This document shows positions 47,337-57,576 of a stretch of 64,000 nucleotides of DNA, in pieces. The first letter of the stretch is position 1. Each line of letters begins with the position of its first letter. Source of the stretch: Asterella californica (taxonomy: Eukaryota; Streptophyta; Marchantiopsida; Marchantiales; Aytoniaceae); NCBI GenBank assembly GCA_036924285.1, contig JAYKYS010000004.1:24150001-24214000 (forward strand), read 5' to 3'. A program made the position numbers and the translations under genes. A model generated the notes under the pieces. The model did not search any database, had not been told where the DNA came from, and worked only from the letters and a program-made list of their open reading frames with translations.

Positions 47337-49928
47337 CTTGCCTTGAGAAGGAAAAGACAAACCTACGATAATATCCAACCATGCCAAGAACTGTCTCAAC
47401 TTTGTCAAGTTGATCGGAAATTGAAGATCCACAATCTTCTTCACCTTCTCAGGATCTACCGCAATCCCATTCTTGGAAATGATATGCCCTAACAGCAGAC
47501 CTTCTTCGCAGCCAAAGATGCACTTCTCTGGATTTAGAGAAGCGTTGGCTTGCTCCAACCGCTGCAAAACTTTGATCACATGATCAAAGTGGTCCTCCTT
47601 TCGTCCGTACACACAGAAATCGTCAATGAAATCCCGAACAAACTTCCCTATGAATGGTTCAAACACCTTGTTCATGAACCTTTGAAACGTGACCGGAGCA
47701 TTACACAATCCGAATGGCATCACCCGAAATGCAAATGTTCCCCAAGGAGTAGTGAAAGTAGTCAACTGTTGGTACTCATGTGCTATCTTGATCTGGTTAT
47801 ACCCACTATAACCATCACCAAAGCTGTACCACTCATGACCATCAACTTCCTCCAAAATCTCATCTATAAATGGTAGAGGATAATAATCCTTCTTGGTAAC
47901 TGCATTCAGCTTCTTATAGTCTATGCACACTCGCAGCTTACCATTCTTCTTCTTGACAATCACAATGGGTGAAACCCATTCTGAGTTCTTCACCTCATAG
48001 ATGAAACTCGCCTCCTTCAACTTGTCTATCTCCTCCTTGACCATCATTGCCGTTGTGGGATTGACCCTTCTCTGCTTCTGTCGAACTGGTCTTGCGTGCT
48101 CCTCCAATTCGATTCGATGAGTCTCGAGAGTCACCTCCTTCAAATCCTTGTAGCTGAAAGCAAACACATGGATATATTTTCGAAATATATCTAGGAATCT
48201 ACTTTTCTCTTCTTGAGTGACATTGATACCAAACTTCAGGGTAGAGAGTCTTCTCACAATCTCTGCCTCACTCAACTCTTCTTTGTCAGGATCTTTCTCC
48301 ACTGTTGATCGAGGCAACAAGTCAATAGCACTAAGCTGATGTAATGATTCATCTCGACCAAATCCTTCGTCCTCAGAGGAGGATTCTTGATCGTAAGAAT
48401 CTCCGGTATCTACTTCCGAGACACTCCGATCATCCTCCGTATCAGATTCCCAGTAGTCACTAGTGGGTCTATCAGAGTCAGAAGTCACAACTCCAACACC
48501 CGAGAGAGGAACTATCACTCTATGATCTCTAGGCCCAATCCGTAAGTATCCCTTGTGCCACTTATCAGTGGTGCGCACAGCTCTCAACCAAGGCCTACCT
48601 AGGAGCAAATCATAACTAGAGTCCTTTAACACTTGAAAGGACATCAACGTTTGAACTCCCATCACAGACACGACCACCTTCTCTAACACACCAAGAGGTC
48701 TTACCCGTTGCTTGTTAGCCATCCCCACGATAATGCTAGCCGGGCGAGTTGGTTCCATCCCCAACTTCTTCATTAACCTCTCCGATATGGCGTTTACAGC
48801 CGACCCTCCATCCACCAATACGTCAGAGACGTAGTGACCATTCAACCGGACTTCAATCTTTGAAGCCCTAGTGCATACCTCTGAAGCATGCACATCCACC
48901 ACACCAACTCCCACAGACTTTGATGTCTTGCTCTTGGGTTTCTTCTTCTTGCTTCTCTTAGAACTCAGTCCTCCTCTGAGTTCCCTTCGTAAGCTGGGAT
49001 TAAGTGCGATCAGTTGTCCATCAGTGATGTTGGCTTTCTGAGCACCCACATCTTCAACCACATCATATCCCGCTTGGGAAGATGAAATGGTGAAATCCGC
49101 CATCCCCAGCTTCCTTCTTGGCTCCCTTGGTGTACTCGAAACATTACTCGAACGAGTACTTCTACTTGCTGACTCCTCCATGAAAACCGGTTCATCAGAA
49201 AATCGAGTTCTTTTCCTTTCTTGAGCTAAAAGCTCCACCGGTGCATGAGAAGAGTTTGAACTCTCTCCTTTCTCGTAGATGAGATCTCGCACGACATCGA
49301 TAGTAGCCACCCCCTTGTCTCGTCCTTGTGATGGATTTCCTCCACCCACATTCATTCTGATAGCTTCGGCACCTCTTGCTCCGTTGTTAAGACAATTTCG
49401 CTGAAAATGAGAACCTCCACACGTCCAACAAGTGATTCCTCCAAAGTTACCTTGGTTGCCTCCAAAGTTACCTTGATTTCCTCGGTTGGGATTGTTGTCG
49501 TAACCTCTTTGACCCCCTCCTCCACCTTTGTTCCTCCATTCTCGTAACTGCACCACGTTTATCTTGAGATCCGCAAGAGTATCGGTGATGCTCTTTAGCT
49601 CGGCATGAAAATCAAAGGTGGTAGTAGACATCGTTGTTGGGACAAACGGTCTTGGCACCACCGTTGGAGTAGGAGCTGACGTTGAAGCAACCACCAATTG
49701 TGATGGTGCAGGTGCGATCGTTGTGACTACACCAGGAGTCGGAGTTGACACCAGAGCAGCATGATGATGTTGGATGATATCTCCTTCATCCAAACTCTCT
49801 TTCATATTTGTCGCTATCTTGATGGCCTCCGCTTTGGTTGCTGGCTTCTCGTACCTCACTTGGGTTCGAATTGAAGGCCTCAACCCTCCCACCAAGTTCT
49901 TGGTCAACACTGCTCCAATCTCCGCCAT
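47337..49928 (-). pseudogene. G4 gag C-terminus, protease and reverse transcriptase
   Basis: An open frame of about 860 codons. Residues 167-179 form a zinc knuckle with C-x2-C-x3-H-x4-C spacing. Residues 373-376 are DGGS in VSDVLVDGGSAVNAIS, the protease site, with LLLGRPWLRA downstream. An acidic linker precedes the RT (WVSPIVIVKKKNGKLRVCID, YSFGDGYSGYNQIKI, MPFGLCNAPVTFQRFM). FIDD is at about residues 767-770, then GLLLGHIISKNGIAV. The frame breaks just before 47,337: a +1 reading gives GMVGYYRRF, the usual continuation. It is separated from upstream gag by a 31-bp tandem duplication at about 49,905-49,966 that shifts the frame. Confidence 0.92.
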
Positions 49929-50280
49929 CGTTGGTCAACACTGCTCCAATCCCCGCCATCGTTAGCTCCACATTGTCTCCACTCTTCCGTAGGACCGTCC
50001 GAAACCGTTGCTCCAACTTATCCACCCTTTCGGCATATTGCCGAACTTTCTCGTCGTCCCGTTGCTTCAAATGAGTAAGCTCCACCATGAGCTTCTCATA
50101 ACTCTCTTCTGGAAGAAATTCTTCGATGAGTGCATTACTCAACATCTCCCATGTGTCCTCAACTGTCCCAGGTGTCTTGCTCTTCACTCGGTCATCATAC
50201 CACGTAAGAGCAAAATCTTCTAAAAACTCTGGCAGTAACAACACCCATTCTTCCTTCCTTCTCCGTTGTTTCCGATGCAA
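49786..50280 (-). pseudogene. G4 gag capsid-like domain
   Basis: Retrotransposon gag domain. LPEFLEDFALTWYDDRVKSK, WEMLSNALIEEFLPEE and KQRDDEKVRQYAERVDKLEQ are typical of the family. It stays in frame until the 31-bp duplication (TTGGTCAACACTGCTCCAAT... repeated at 49,905-49,966), after which the true frame is that of the 49,928 product. A frameshift near 50,285 separates it from the upstream segment. Confidence 0.85.
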
Positions 50281-50308
50281 CCCCTTTTGAAGTCTCGTAC
50301 AAATGGTT

Positions 50309-51026
50309 CTACATCTTCATTGTCCTTCCCATGAAACACTGGTAACTTCTCCATCTTGTAACTATTCTTTCTACCCTTCTAATTTTTGTGCAATACCTAC
50401 TCGCTAAAAGAGTACGAACATCACCAATTCCATTCGCGAATAATCTACCATAGGTAAAATGAAAGGAAATGGTTGTAACAACACCTCTTGTGCCATCTCT
50501 TCTCCCAAGGTAATCATGAGCCTGAGTCGCATCACCGCCTTCTCCATCATCCGAATGACGATCTCCATCACAACTCAACCGAGTCCTCTTTTGAAGTCGA
50601 CAACTTCTCAACTACTGACGTAAGTAGGGCGGCCACATCGACGCACTTGTGTCCTCTTGATAGATCACCCACTCCACAACTTGGACAAGGATCTTCTCCT
50701 AGAAGATGAATTGGCGCTGGTGACGATGGACCCACTCGAAGACTTAAATCAGTAAACTCCCGCTTCCCTTTAGCTCTCTCGGTTCTGATTCTAGTTGGAC
50801 AATTCACTACTTTATGTCCCAACCCTCTACAGAAATAACACCACAAGTCGGTTTCTACTCTTCTCCTCGGAGATTCTACTTGAGGTTTTGTACTAGGATT
50901 CTCAAACTCAACGATAACCTCTTTCGAGCTCTCTCCGACGCTTACTATGACATCTAAACCTTGAGGAAGGTTTCTAAGTCTAACTTTCCAATCTTTCGAA
51001 CTTCCACTCATGTTGCACCTTCTCAA
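50309..51026 (-). pseudogene. G4 N-terminal gag segment with extra zinc knuckle
   Basis: Reading minus from 51,026: MSGSSKDWKVRLRNLPQG, an acidic/basic linker, then CYFCRGLGHKVVNC, a canonical C-x2-C-x4-H-x4-C knuckle placed upstream of the capsid domain. PCPSCGVGDLSRGHKC follows, another Cys/His cluster. The frame stops at 50,568 (TGA) and continues only with shifts. A GKDNEDVEPFVRDFK-type segment near 50,320 leads toward the capsid domain. Decayed. Confidence 0.75.
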
Positions 51027-52332
51027 CCATTAATTGGACAAAATATCGTAGAGGAAAATAATTCTACATCACTTCCTTAACTCTTCCGAGCTTTATATTG
51101 GAAATCGTGTATTATACATGCTATACACGAAATAAAATCCAATCTAAAATTAAGAGTCCATGTTATATCCTCATGACCATCGTCTGTACTAATCCTAGCA
51201 GACATCTTAAAGTCACTTTTGTAAGGATCACACTCTGCTTCGCCAGGAGCATTCGTGATCTCTACAGTGAACAATACTTTGAACTCAACCTTCTTCACAT
51301 CTGCGCCGATGCTCGCAGAAGCTTCTTGATATAAAGCAAAAATATCACCCCAATTGCAATAGAAGCTTGATCGCAACGCCTCTATACTTAACTTTGGCTT
51401 TTTCGTCTCCGTTATAACTCCCAAACGTCTCTTCTTCAACTTCGGCACTCGAACTGGATTCCCCATGAAGTATCTTCAAGACCTCCTTGTATGCCGAAAC
51501 GTATATCTCTTAGTTGGTAAGAGATCTCTCCAAGATTTTTGTGGTCTCCAGTAGCTCAACCTCCAAGCTACTAAATCATGAAGTTTCAACAGAAACTTCC
51601 CTAATCAGAAGAGATGGTGATGACTGTACAAATTTTCAGAGAACTGAAATTTGTATATTTTCACTTCCCTCATGGTTGTCAACCCCTTCCACTTTGAAAA
51701 ATTATTTCTCCCTCTTCAGACCTCATCTTCTCATGATTTCTTTTGTCCTGGATAGCTTATCAGCCAATCTAAAACACTGGAAAGTTTCTCAGGAAAATAA
51801 AATTCACAAAAAATCTGACACTGACTGTAAAGTTTTTTGAGAAAACAGAATTCCTCAACTCTCACGAATAGACCCCCTCAACTTTGAAAAATCATTGCTC
51901 CCTCTCTAGACCACCTTTTCCTATGATTTCTTTTGTCTTAAATAGGTAATCAACCAATCTAAAACACTGGAAAGTTTCACAGGAAAATAAAATTCACAGA
52001 AAAGTTGACAGCGACTGTACAAATATTCCAGAGAGCAGAATTTCTAAACTCACAAATTTCTCTCCTCTAATAACTTTTCTCTCCTCCTTTCTCTACAACT
52101 CTTGTTGCATCTTCTTTCAACTCTCCTCAAGCCCTTTCTAACTGAACAAGATGTAAAGAATGACTTCGAACGCGTCATATATCACTACGGGATACACGAA
52201 AGGTTCTAACGTTGCTAACATCGCGTTAGCTCTCTCTCCTCCCAACGTTCTCTCCATGTGCTCTCTCATAATCTCTTTTTGTCGAATATAGAACTGAACT
52301 CTAAACATCGTTCAAAGATCCCTTCAAGTGAG
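51027..52332 (-). other. G4 5' leader with tandem repeats
   Basis: Non-coding, between primer site and gag. Two full and one partial repeat of about 190 bp lie at 52,060-51,590 (each with TTTGTACAGTC/TTTACAGTC, TTTTATTTTCCTG and ACTTTCCAGTGTTTTAGATT), collinear with 34,566-34,990. A 129-codon frame at 51,077-51,466 is unrecognised. Confidence 0.75.
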
Positions 52333-52350
52333 GTCCCGGCAACGGAACCA
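52333..52350 (-). other. G4 primer-binding site, tRNA-Glu
   Basis: Element strand TGGTTCCGTTGCCGGGAC begins 4 nt after the LTR terminus TTTACA. Its complement, GTCCCGGCAACGGAACCA, is the 3' end of plant tRNA-Glu including CCA as I recall it. Confidence 0.85.
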
Positions 52351-52354
52351 CAAA

Positions 52355-53281
52355 TGTAAACCCTCCGCGGTCCTATCGATCAACTACCCCCCCCCCCCCC
52401 ATTCCGATCTCTCAACCTCCACGATCGTCATCCACGAATCTGCAACATGTCGGGCATGTCTCTCACTCAGGGGTCACCTCTGATGGCTTTGATGGAAGCA
52501 CACCATGAACTTGAAGGGAAAATGCTGAGTTCACTCATTCATACACCCACAAACTTATCCACTAAAAATCTCCTTAAACACATCAACTAAAATCCTCCAT
52601 TCTAACGACGTCTCTCAAGTTCTCACATGCTAAAAATATCCCACACTCTCTATATTACTCAAGTTGTCATTACGACAATGTGAAAACAAGGATGAGGAGC
52701 TCTTCTCTACTCCTCTATTTATACATTCTAGGTTTTTACTTTGGTACCCTCCGGTAACTCAGCCGTAACTACTTTTACCGGGTTTTACTAAGATATTACT
52801 TAAGGTAAAAGCATTGATCACATGGGCTTTTTATCTTTTCACATGGGCTTATTCCTTCAAAGTCAACAACTTCTAGAAGGATTCTGGAATATTCTCAAGG
52901 AATCTCGAATTTCCACCCCCCCTCTACACTAGGACCCACTAAAAAGGAAACATGTGGAATCTCTTCTTGTTTTTAATGCCCACAAAGTCCACAACTTTAA
53001 TCCAACCACTAATATCAAGTCAAAAAGGAGATAAGGGATACTTTCCACCTCCTTTCTATCTTTTAGACAAGATGACAAGATAGTAGTGCTCACTCTTTAG
53101 CAAATATCTGAATTCTGTCAAAAGTACAGCTAAGTTTAACCATAACTAACTTTTAGCTAGTCATGACTAACTTGATACCTCCTTTAAGTACTTTGGCAGC
53201 AAATAAACATTCTCAACACTTAGTTATAACTAAATACCTTACTAATAGACAAACTTCCTATGTGTAACATAGGTCGTTACA
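52355..53281 (-). repeat. G4 5' LTR
   Basis: 927 bp, element-strand ends TGTAACGACC and GGGTTTACA. It matches the plus-strand copy at 33379-34264. A run of 14 C (plus strand 52387-52400) is peculiar to this copy. Confidence 0.9.
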
Positions 53282-53618
53282 GTCCTTGCTGTTGCTTGAG
53301 CTCCTTCACACGCCCACGAATCTCAGGGACAACAGCAAGCTCAAAGTTCTCCACCATCTCCTTCTCAGGCACCTTGTTCACCTCCATCTCCCTAGCATAG
53401 TATCGCACATACTTGGAAATATCTGTACTCTTGAACTGGTCCATCTGGTGCACCACAGATTGCAACGCCTTGGTTGCTAACACCTCCTTCCTCTCTGTGC
53501 TCTGCTACTGCTGCATGAACATGGAAAAAGCCTGGAACATCTTCATCGTAGCAGCATCAAACTGAATAGGTTGCTGAGCAGCAGCAGTACCTCCACTTGA
53601 TGATCCTTGGTTGGCCAT
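53282..53618 (-). pseudogene. G3 gag, N-terminal fragment
   Basis: Starts at the ATG of MANQGSSSGG (53618). MKMFQAFSMFMQQ is followed by an in-frame TAG, then KALQSVVHQMDQFKSTDISK and EKEMVENFELAVVPEIRGRV, clearly related to gag of T and G2. It is cut at 53,282 by the G4 LTR. Confidence 0.85.
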
Positions 53619-53694
53619 GATATCTGATCCTGTAACACTCTTAAGAAAACTCCCACCCTAGGTGTTTCACGTCGAGTTCATCAAAAAGAGAGTA

Positions 53695-54866
53695 TGTCGG
53701 AGTGTAATCCGTCTACCTAGGAAAGCGCCGGGCTTCTAGCTGTGGTTGTTCACTCAAGAGGTTGGCTTTCAGGTCACAATAGGGCTATAAACACTCACAC
53801 AGATGTGTAAGATCTAGTAATATACCCAGAAGGCGAAATTCAGGTCTAGCTGGCAGTAATAGGATCCGGCGGTGAACTTTGACACTCACGGAGAGGAAAA
53901 CTATGAAGGTTTAGACCTCTAAACTTCCCCTACATGCAAATGAGGTACTACTGAACTCACAGACGAAATTTCAGCCAGAGATCAAATTCTGACACGGAGA
54001 TATGAACAGAAAAGTTTTGAGCAAGAAAACTACGGCAATTTCTGGTACCTAGCTGGCTATTTCAACCTATAACAGGAGTTTGGCTCGATCAATTTCGAAG
54101 TTTCTTACAGGATTTGCAGTCTACAGGGTGCTGAACATCCCTGTGAAGTTGGGACTCCTGAATGTACACAGAACTGTAGATCTCCTCCTCTGAAGTCGCT
54201 GCTCTAGATTAAGAGCTTTTCAGACCCCCTCAGCTTCAGAGGCCGCCCTGAATTACTCAGTTGCTCAATCGATATGAAACTTTTTGTGAAATCGTAGCCC
54301 TGCTGGCGGAGAACACAACCTCGAAGTTTTGAAGCAACTTCCTCAAATCTGCTGCGAGTGACACTGAAAACCCTAAATCCAACCAAAATGATTCAATTCT
54401 AGCACAATCCGAACTTCAATTGCTCATAACTCCGTCTTTATTGACTCAAATCGATCGAAATTTTCACTGGAAGTGCTTGGCATGACGAGCCCTCTCTCCC
54501 TGTGCCCTCAGATTTCGAAGATCTCTCACCAAATGCTCGAACTCTCCTTTAGAGCTCTCTTTCTAAATTTAGAGTTTAACTAAAGACAAAAACAGACCAA
54601 TGGGAGTTCATAGCTCCACTTGGTTGTCCTTTAGTACCCTAAACCACGTGGCAACTTAGTTTTACTCATAGGCTACCATGTCAAGCCCCCTAGAGTGCCA
54701 GCGTAAAACTTAAACTACCTAAAATGACACGCAGCCCCGAAAAATAACTTAAATCAGCTAGAAAGCGTGCATGGGCAACACGCAAATACTTATATGTATA
54801 TCGCGAATATAAACCACCACGCAAATATGTGGTGGTTTCACATCCTAGCCAATCCACAACACGACA
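53695..54866 (-). repeat. G3 5' LTR
   Basis: 1,172 bp, element-strand ends TGTCGTGTTGTGG and CTCCGACA. A perfect 10-bp hairpin lies just inside the 5' end: AAACCACCAC (54811-54820), an 8-nt loop, GTGGTGGTTT (54829-54838). It is followed on the element strand by a block (TGAACTCGACGTGAA) shared with the region after the T 5' LTR. Confidence 0.9.
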
Positions 54867-54871
54867 CCGCT

Positions 54872-55065
54872 CTGGTCTGTTTTTCAGTTCTGTGCTCTTA
54901 GGAGAAAGAACCGGCAGTGTACATACATTTGAAGTTGGTATATATCGTAGCGTTCGTTTTCATGGTTGTTTTTCTCTGTCTTGTCTCTGTTTCAGCACAC
55001 AACATCTCCACAGCCAGGAACCTCGCGTTTTCCTGGACATCTTTCACGCAATATCCGACACGATA
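54872..55065 (+). repeat. T 5' LTR, last piece
   Basis: Collinear with the end of the 3' LTR (59,196-59,389) and of the solo LTR. It ends CGACACGATA; the interior begins CGGTGGTGAACTCGACG. Confidence 0.88.
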
Positions 55066-55178
55066 CGGTGGTGAACTCGACGTGAAGGTCTGGGGTGGAG
55101 ATATTTGTGTGTTAGAATTGGACAGAAGAGATCAGCAATCATGAACGAGGATGAAGATGGATCTGGTTGTTCGGAAGG

Positions 55179-56573
55179 ATGTTGCGGACATGGGATGATG
55201 GATATGTAGATGCTTGGGATCATGGGAGGATGGGGCGAGCCATGACTATGGACGGAATGGACAGATCAGAGGATATACTAGAGATGCAGTTGGATGCAGC
55301 AACTGCCCGATTGTTTCAAGCCTTCACTTTGTTTATGCGACAAGAGCAAAGGAACCAACAAAAGGAGGCTTTGGGATCGAAGGCGCTTCGAAGGGTGATT
55401 GACAAGCTCGATCTATTTGATGAGGGAGACATTTCAAACTATTTGAGATGTTACAAGACGGAGATGGATTTGGATCAGGTATCAGAGAAGGAGATGATCG
55501 AGACATTCCAACTCGCTACAGTGCTTGAGATAATGGAGCATGTGAAGGGTCTAACAAAGCGTTTTGGGAGGAACTGGGATACATTTTCACATGCGCTGAT
55601 GGAGGAGTATTTCTTGAGAAACTCAGATCGAGTAACCAAGAAATCATTTTTGGGATGGGTCAATCGATCCAACAAGGGTTTACAGCTTACAGAGTTGTTA
55701 AAGGAGTTCGAGAGACAATTCTCTCAACCATCTCGGGTGGAGAAGCTAACCTTGGAGAGCTACAAGACAGAGCTGTTTCTTCAAGCTGCTGATGAGACAT
55801 GGCAAGAGCCGTTGGAGCTACTTCTGGAGGATGGTGATGAAGAAGAGGGGTTGACAAAGAATTGAGAGGTTGTGCATGAAGCGGTTGAACTTCTTGTCAG
55901 GAGACATACAAGGAAAAGGGTTACCAGGTTGACACCTGTATCGCTGACTACCACACCAGTTCAGGTAGTATTTGAGATTCAATCTCCAGTTGCGGTTGTA
56001 GAAGAGAAGGATCCAACCATCGAGGACATGCGACAAAAGATGCAAGATCTGCAAGCTAAGGGTACTAGGTTGGAGGATAAAGGATCATCGATTGAGATGG
56101 AACTTGTACCCAAACCAGCTTGGGTACATCATTGCCTGTGGTGTGATGGTACTGACCATCAGCGAGATGATTGCATCGACTTTGCAGAGTCTTTGCAACG
56201 AGAGGTTATTTCTTGGGAGGATGGAAAGGTTGCATTCAGAAGTGCGGGTTTTCTCCTTCAAGCCAACGTTGATAAAGGAGAGATGAAGAAGTTTGTGGAT
56301 GATTACTTTGCGGCACATGCAGTTGTAGCTATCGAAGCTACAAGTTATGGTGCTAGGGTGGAGGAGATTGAGCATGATCTCCATAGGGATGATTTGGATG
56401 TGCACGAAGATCTAAGCGAGCTCAAGTTGGATATTGCATCCACAATGCAGAGCAAGAAGAAAAGACAAGAAAAGACTTCTTCAGAGAAGCAAGCTGGGGA
56501 GGATAAGATTCAACAAGAAACTGTTCTTCTTGAACTGACAATAAGGACGATCTTTCACAACCGGAGGAGATGA
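55179..56573 (+). pseudogene. T gag with zinc knuckle, one nonsense codon
   Basis: First in-frame ATG at 55179 (MLRTWDDG). The capsid-like region carries ARLFQAFTLFMRQEQ, KALRRVIDKLDLFDEGDISN, EKEMIETFQLATV and LGWVNRSNKGLQLTELLKEF. A single in-frame TGA at 55863-55865 interrupts it. The frame then continues to a C-x2-C-x4-H-x4-C knuckle (CLWCDGTDHQRDDC, about 56,137) and a Lys/Glu-rich tail ending at 56573. Apart from that stop it is one frame of roughly 465 codons, so decay is recent or the stop is suppressed; I infer the former. No pol follows. Confidence 0.85.
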
Positions 56574-57564
56574 TTGAGGTGCAGATAGTAGATATGGGTG
56601 ATTTGGTTGCAATCAAACAACAACCAGATATTGGAGTTACGGTGATGGATGTGAGTGATTTGGTTGCTTGCAAACAACAACTAGATATTGGGATTACGAT
56701 GATGGATGTGAAGGGAGGTTGGGAGGAGTGTATTCTTGATGTGAAGATTGGGTTCTTATCACGGGAGGTCTTGGATGCGACTACAAAGGAAGTCCATGAT
56801 GCTTACATCGGCTTCATCAAGGATGGGTATGCTGAGGGTGAAGGAGAGTGGATGGATGCTATGGAGGCTACGGGTATAGGATGATGGGTAAGGATGGCTT
56901 ACAAGGGAGAAGTCATTGCTGAAGGTGATTCGGGTTGGAAGGATGATGCTTGGGGGATTGTAAATGTTTTCAGGATTTGGTTGAGAGAATGATGTTTGAA
57001 GGTTGTAAAGATTTTCAGAGGAATAGATCAGGGAGGATGATGGTTGAGGAGGATATAATTGTACATCGAGATAATGATGGTTGCGGATTTTACTTGCAAG
57101 AGTGTGGTTCTTTTTTTCAGAAAAACAAAAAAGAAGAGAGGATTAGGTACGATGACATGTATCGATTTGATGTTGAGGGTTACAGTCAAATATATGATGA
57201 TGATTAGGTTCATGGATGATGTCTACTACGACACTTGGGTCACAAACCTCGACGGTGAGGTTCTATAGGGCGGATGGAAGACATTTCTATGGTATGATGG
57301 GTTATTCTTTCTATGTCTTCGCATATTGAAAGATGTGTAGATTATAGAGGGGGTGATTGGATGGGAGGTTCGAGGTGAAGATCGATAAGCATGGATCTAG
57401 GGAGGATCATGGCAGGATAGCAACTTCAAGATGACGATCAGGTTGCAACCTTGAGGGTGAGGTTGACTGAGATGGGAGATAAGATGACAAGATGGAAACG
57501 AGTGTCTGTGCCGATCCACTCCTTGGTTGGTATCTCTTGTGCATACCGGAGGATGCACAGGTTT
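56574..57564 (+). other. T interior downstream of gag, no pol
   Basis: One short acidic frame (56,570-56,884) contains a duplicated segment of about 66 bp near 56,590-56,715 (GTGATTTGGTTGC, AGATATTGG). No protease, RT or integrase motif in any frame. The stretch ends in the conserved GGAGGATGCACAGGTTT and the polypurine tract at 57565-57576. Confidence 0.7.
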
Positions 57565-57576
57565 GGAGGGGGTGGA

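Larger units (their letters stand above)
47337..53281 (-). mobile_element. Element G4: gypsy retrotransposon lacking its 3' half
   Basis: Minus-strand order: 5' LTR (53281-52355), tRNA-Glu primer site, repeat-bearing leader, gag with two zinc knuckles, protease, RT, then a break at 47337. RNase H, integrase and 3' LTR are absent. It is inserted in the G3 gag at 53281/53282. Confidence 0.88.
46195..54866 (-). mobile_element. Element G3, internally replaced by G4
   Basis: Perfect 5-bp target duplication CCGCT at 46190-46194 and 54867-54871, joining two halves of the T LTR. It contains a truncated 3' LTR (46207-47336), a gag fragment (53282-53618), the 5' LTR (53695-54866) and, between them, G4. 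Twelve extra bases (46195-46206) lie between the left duplication and the LTR start. Confidence 0.88.
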
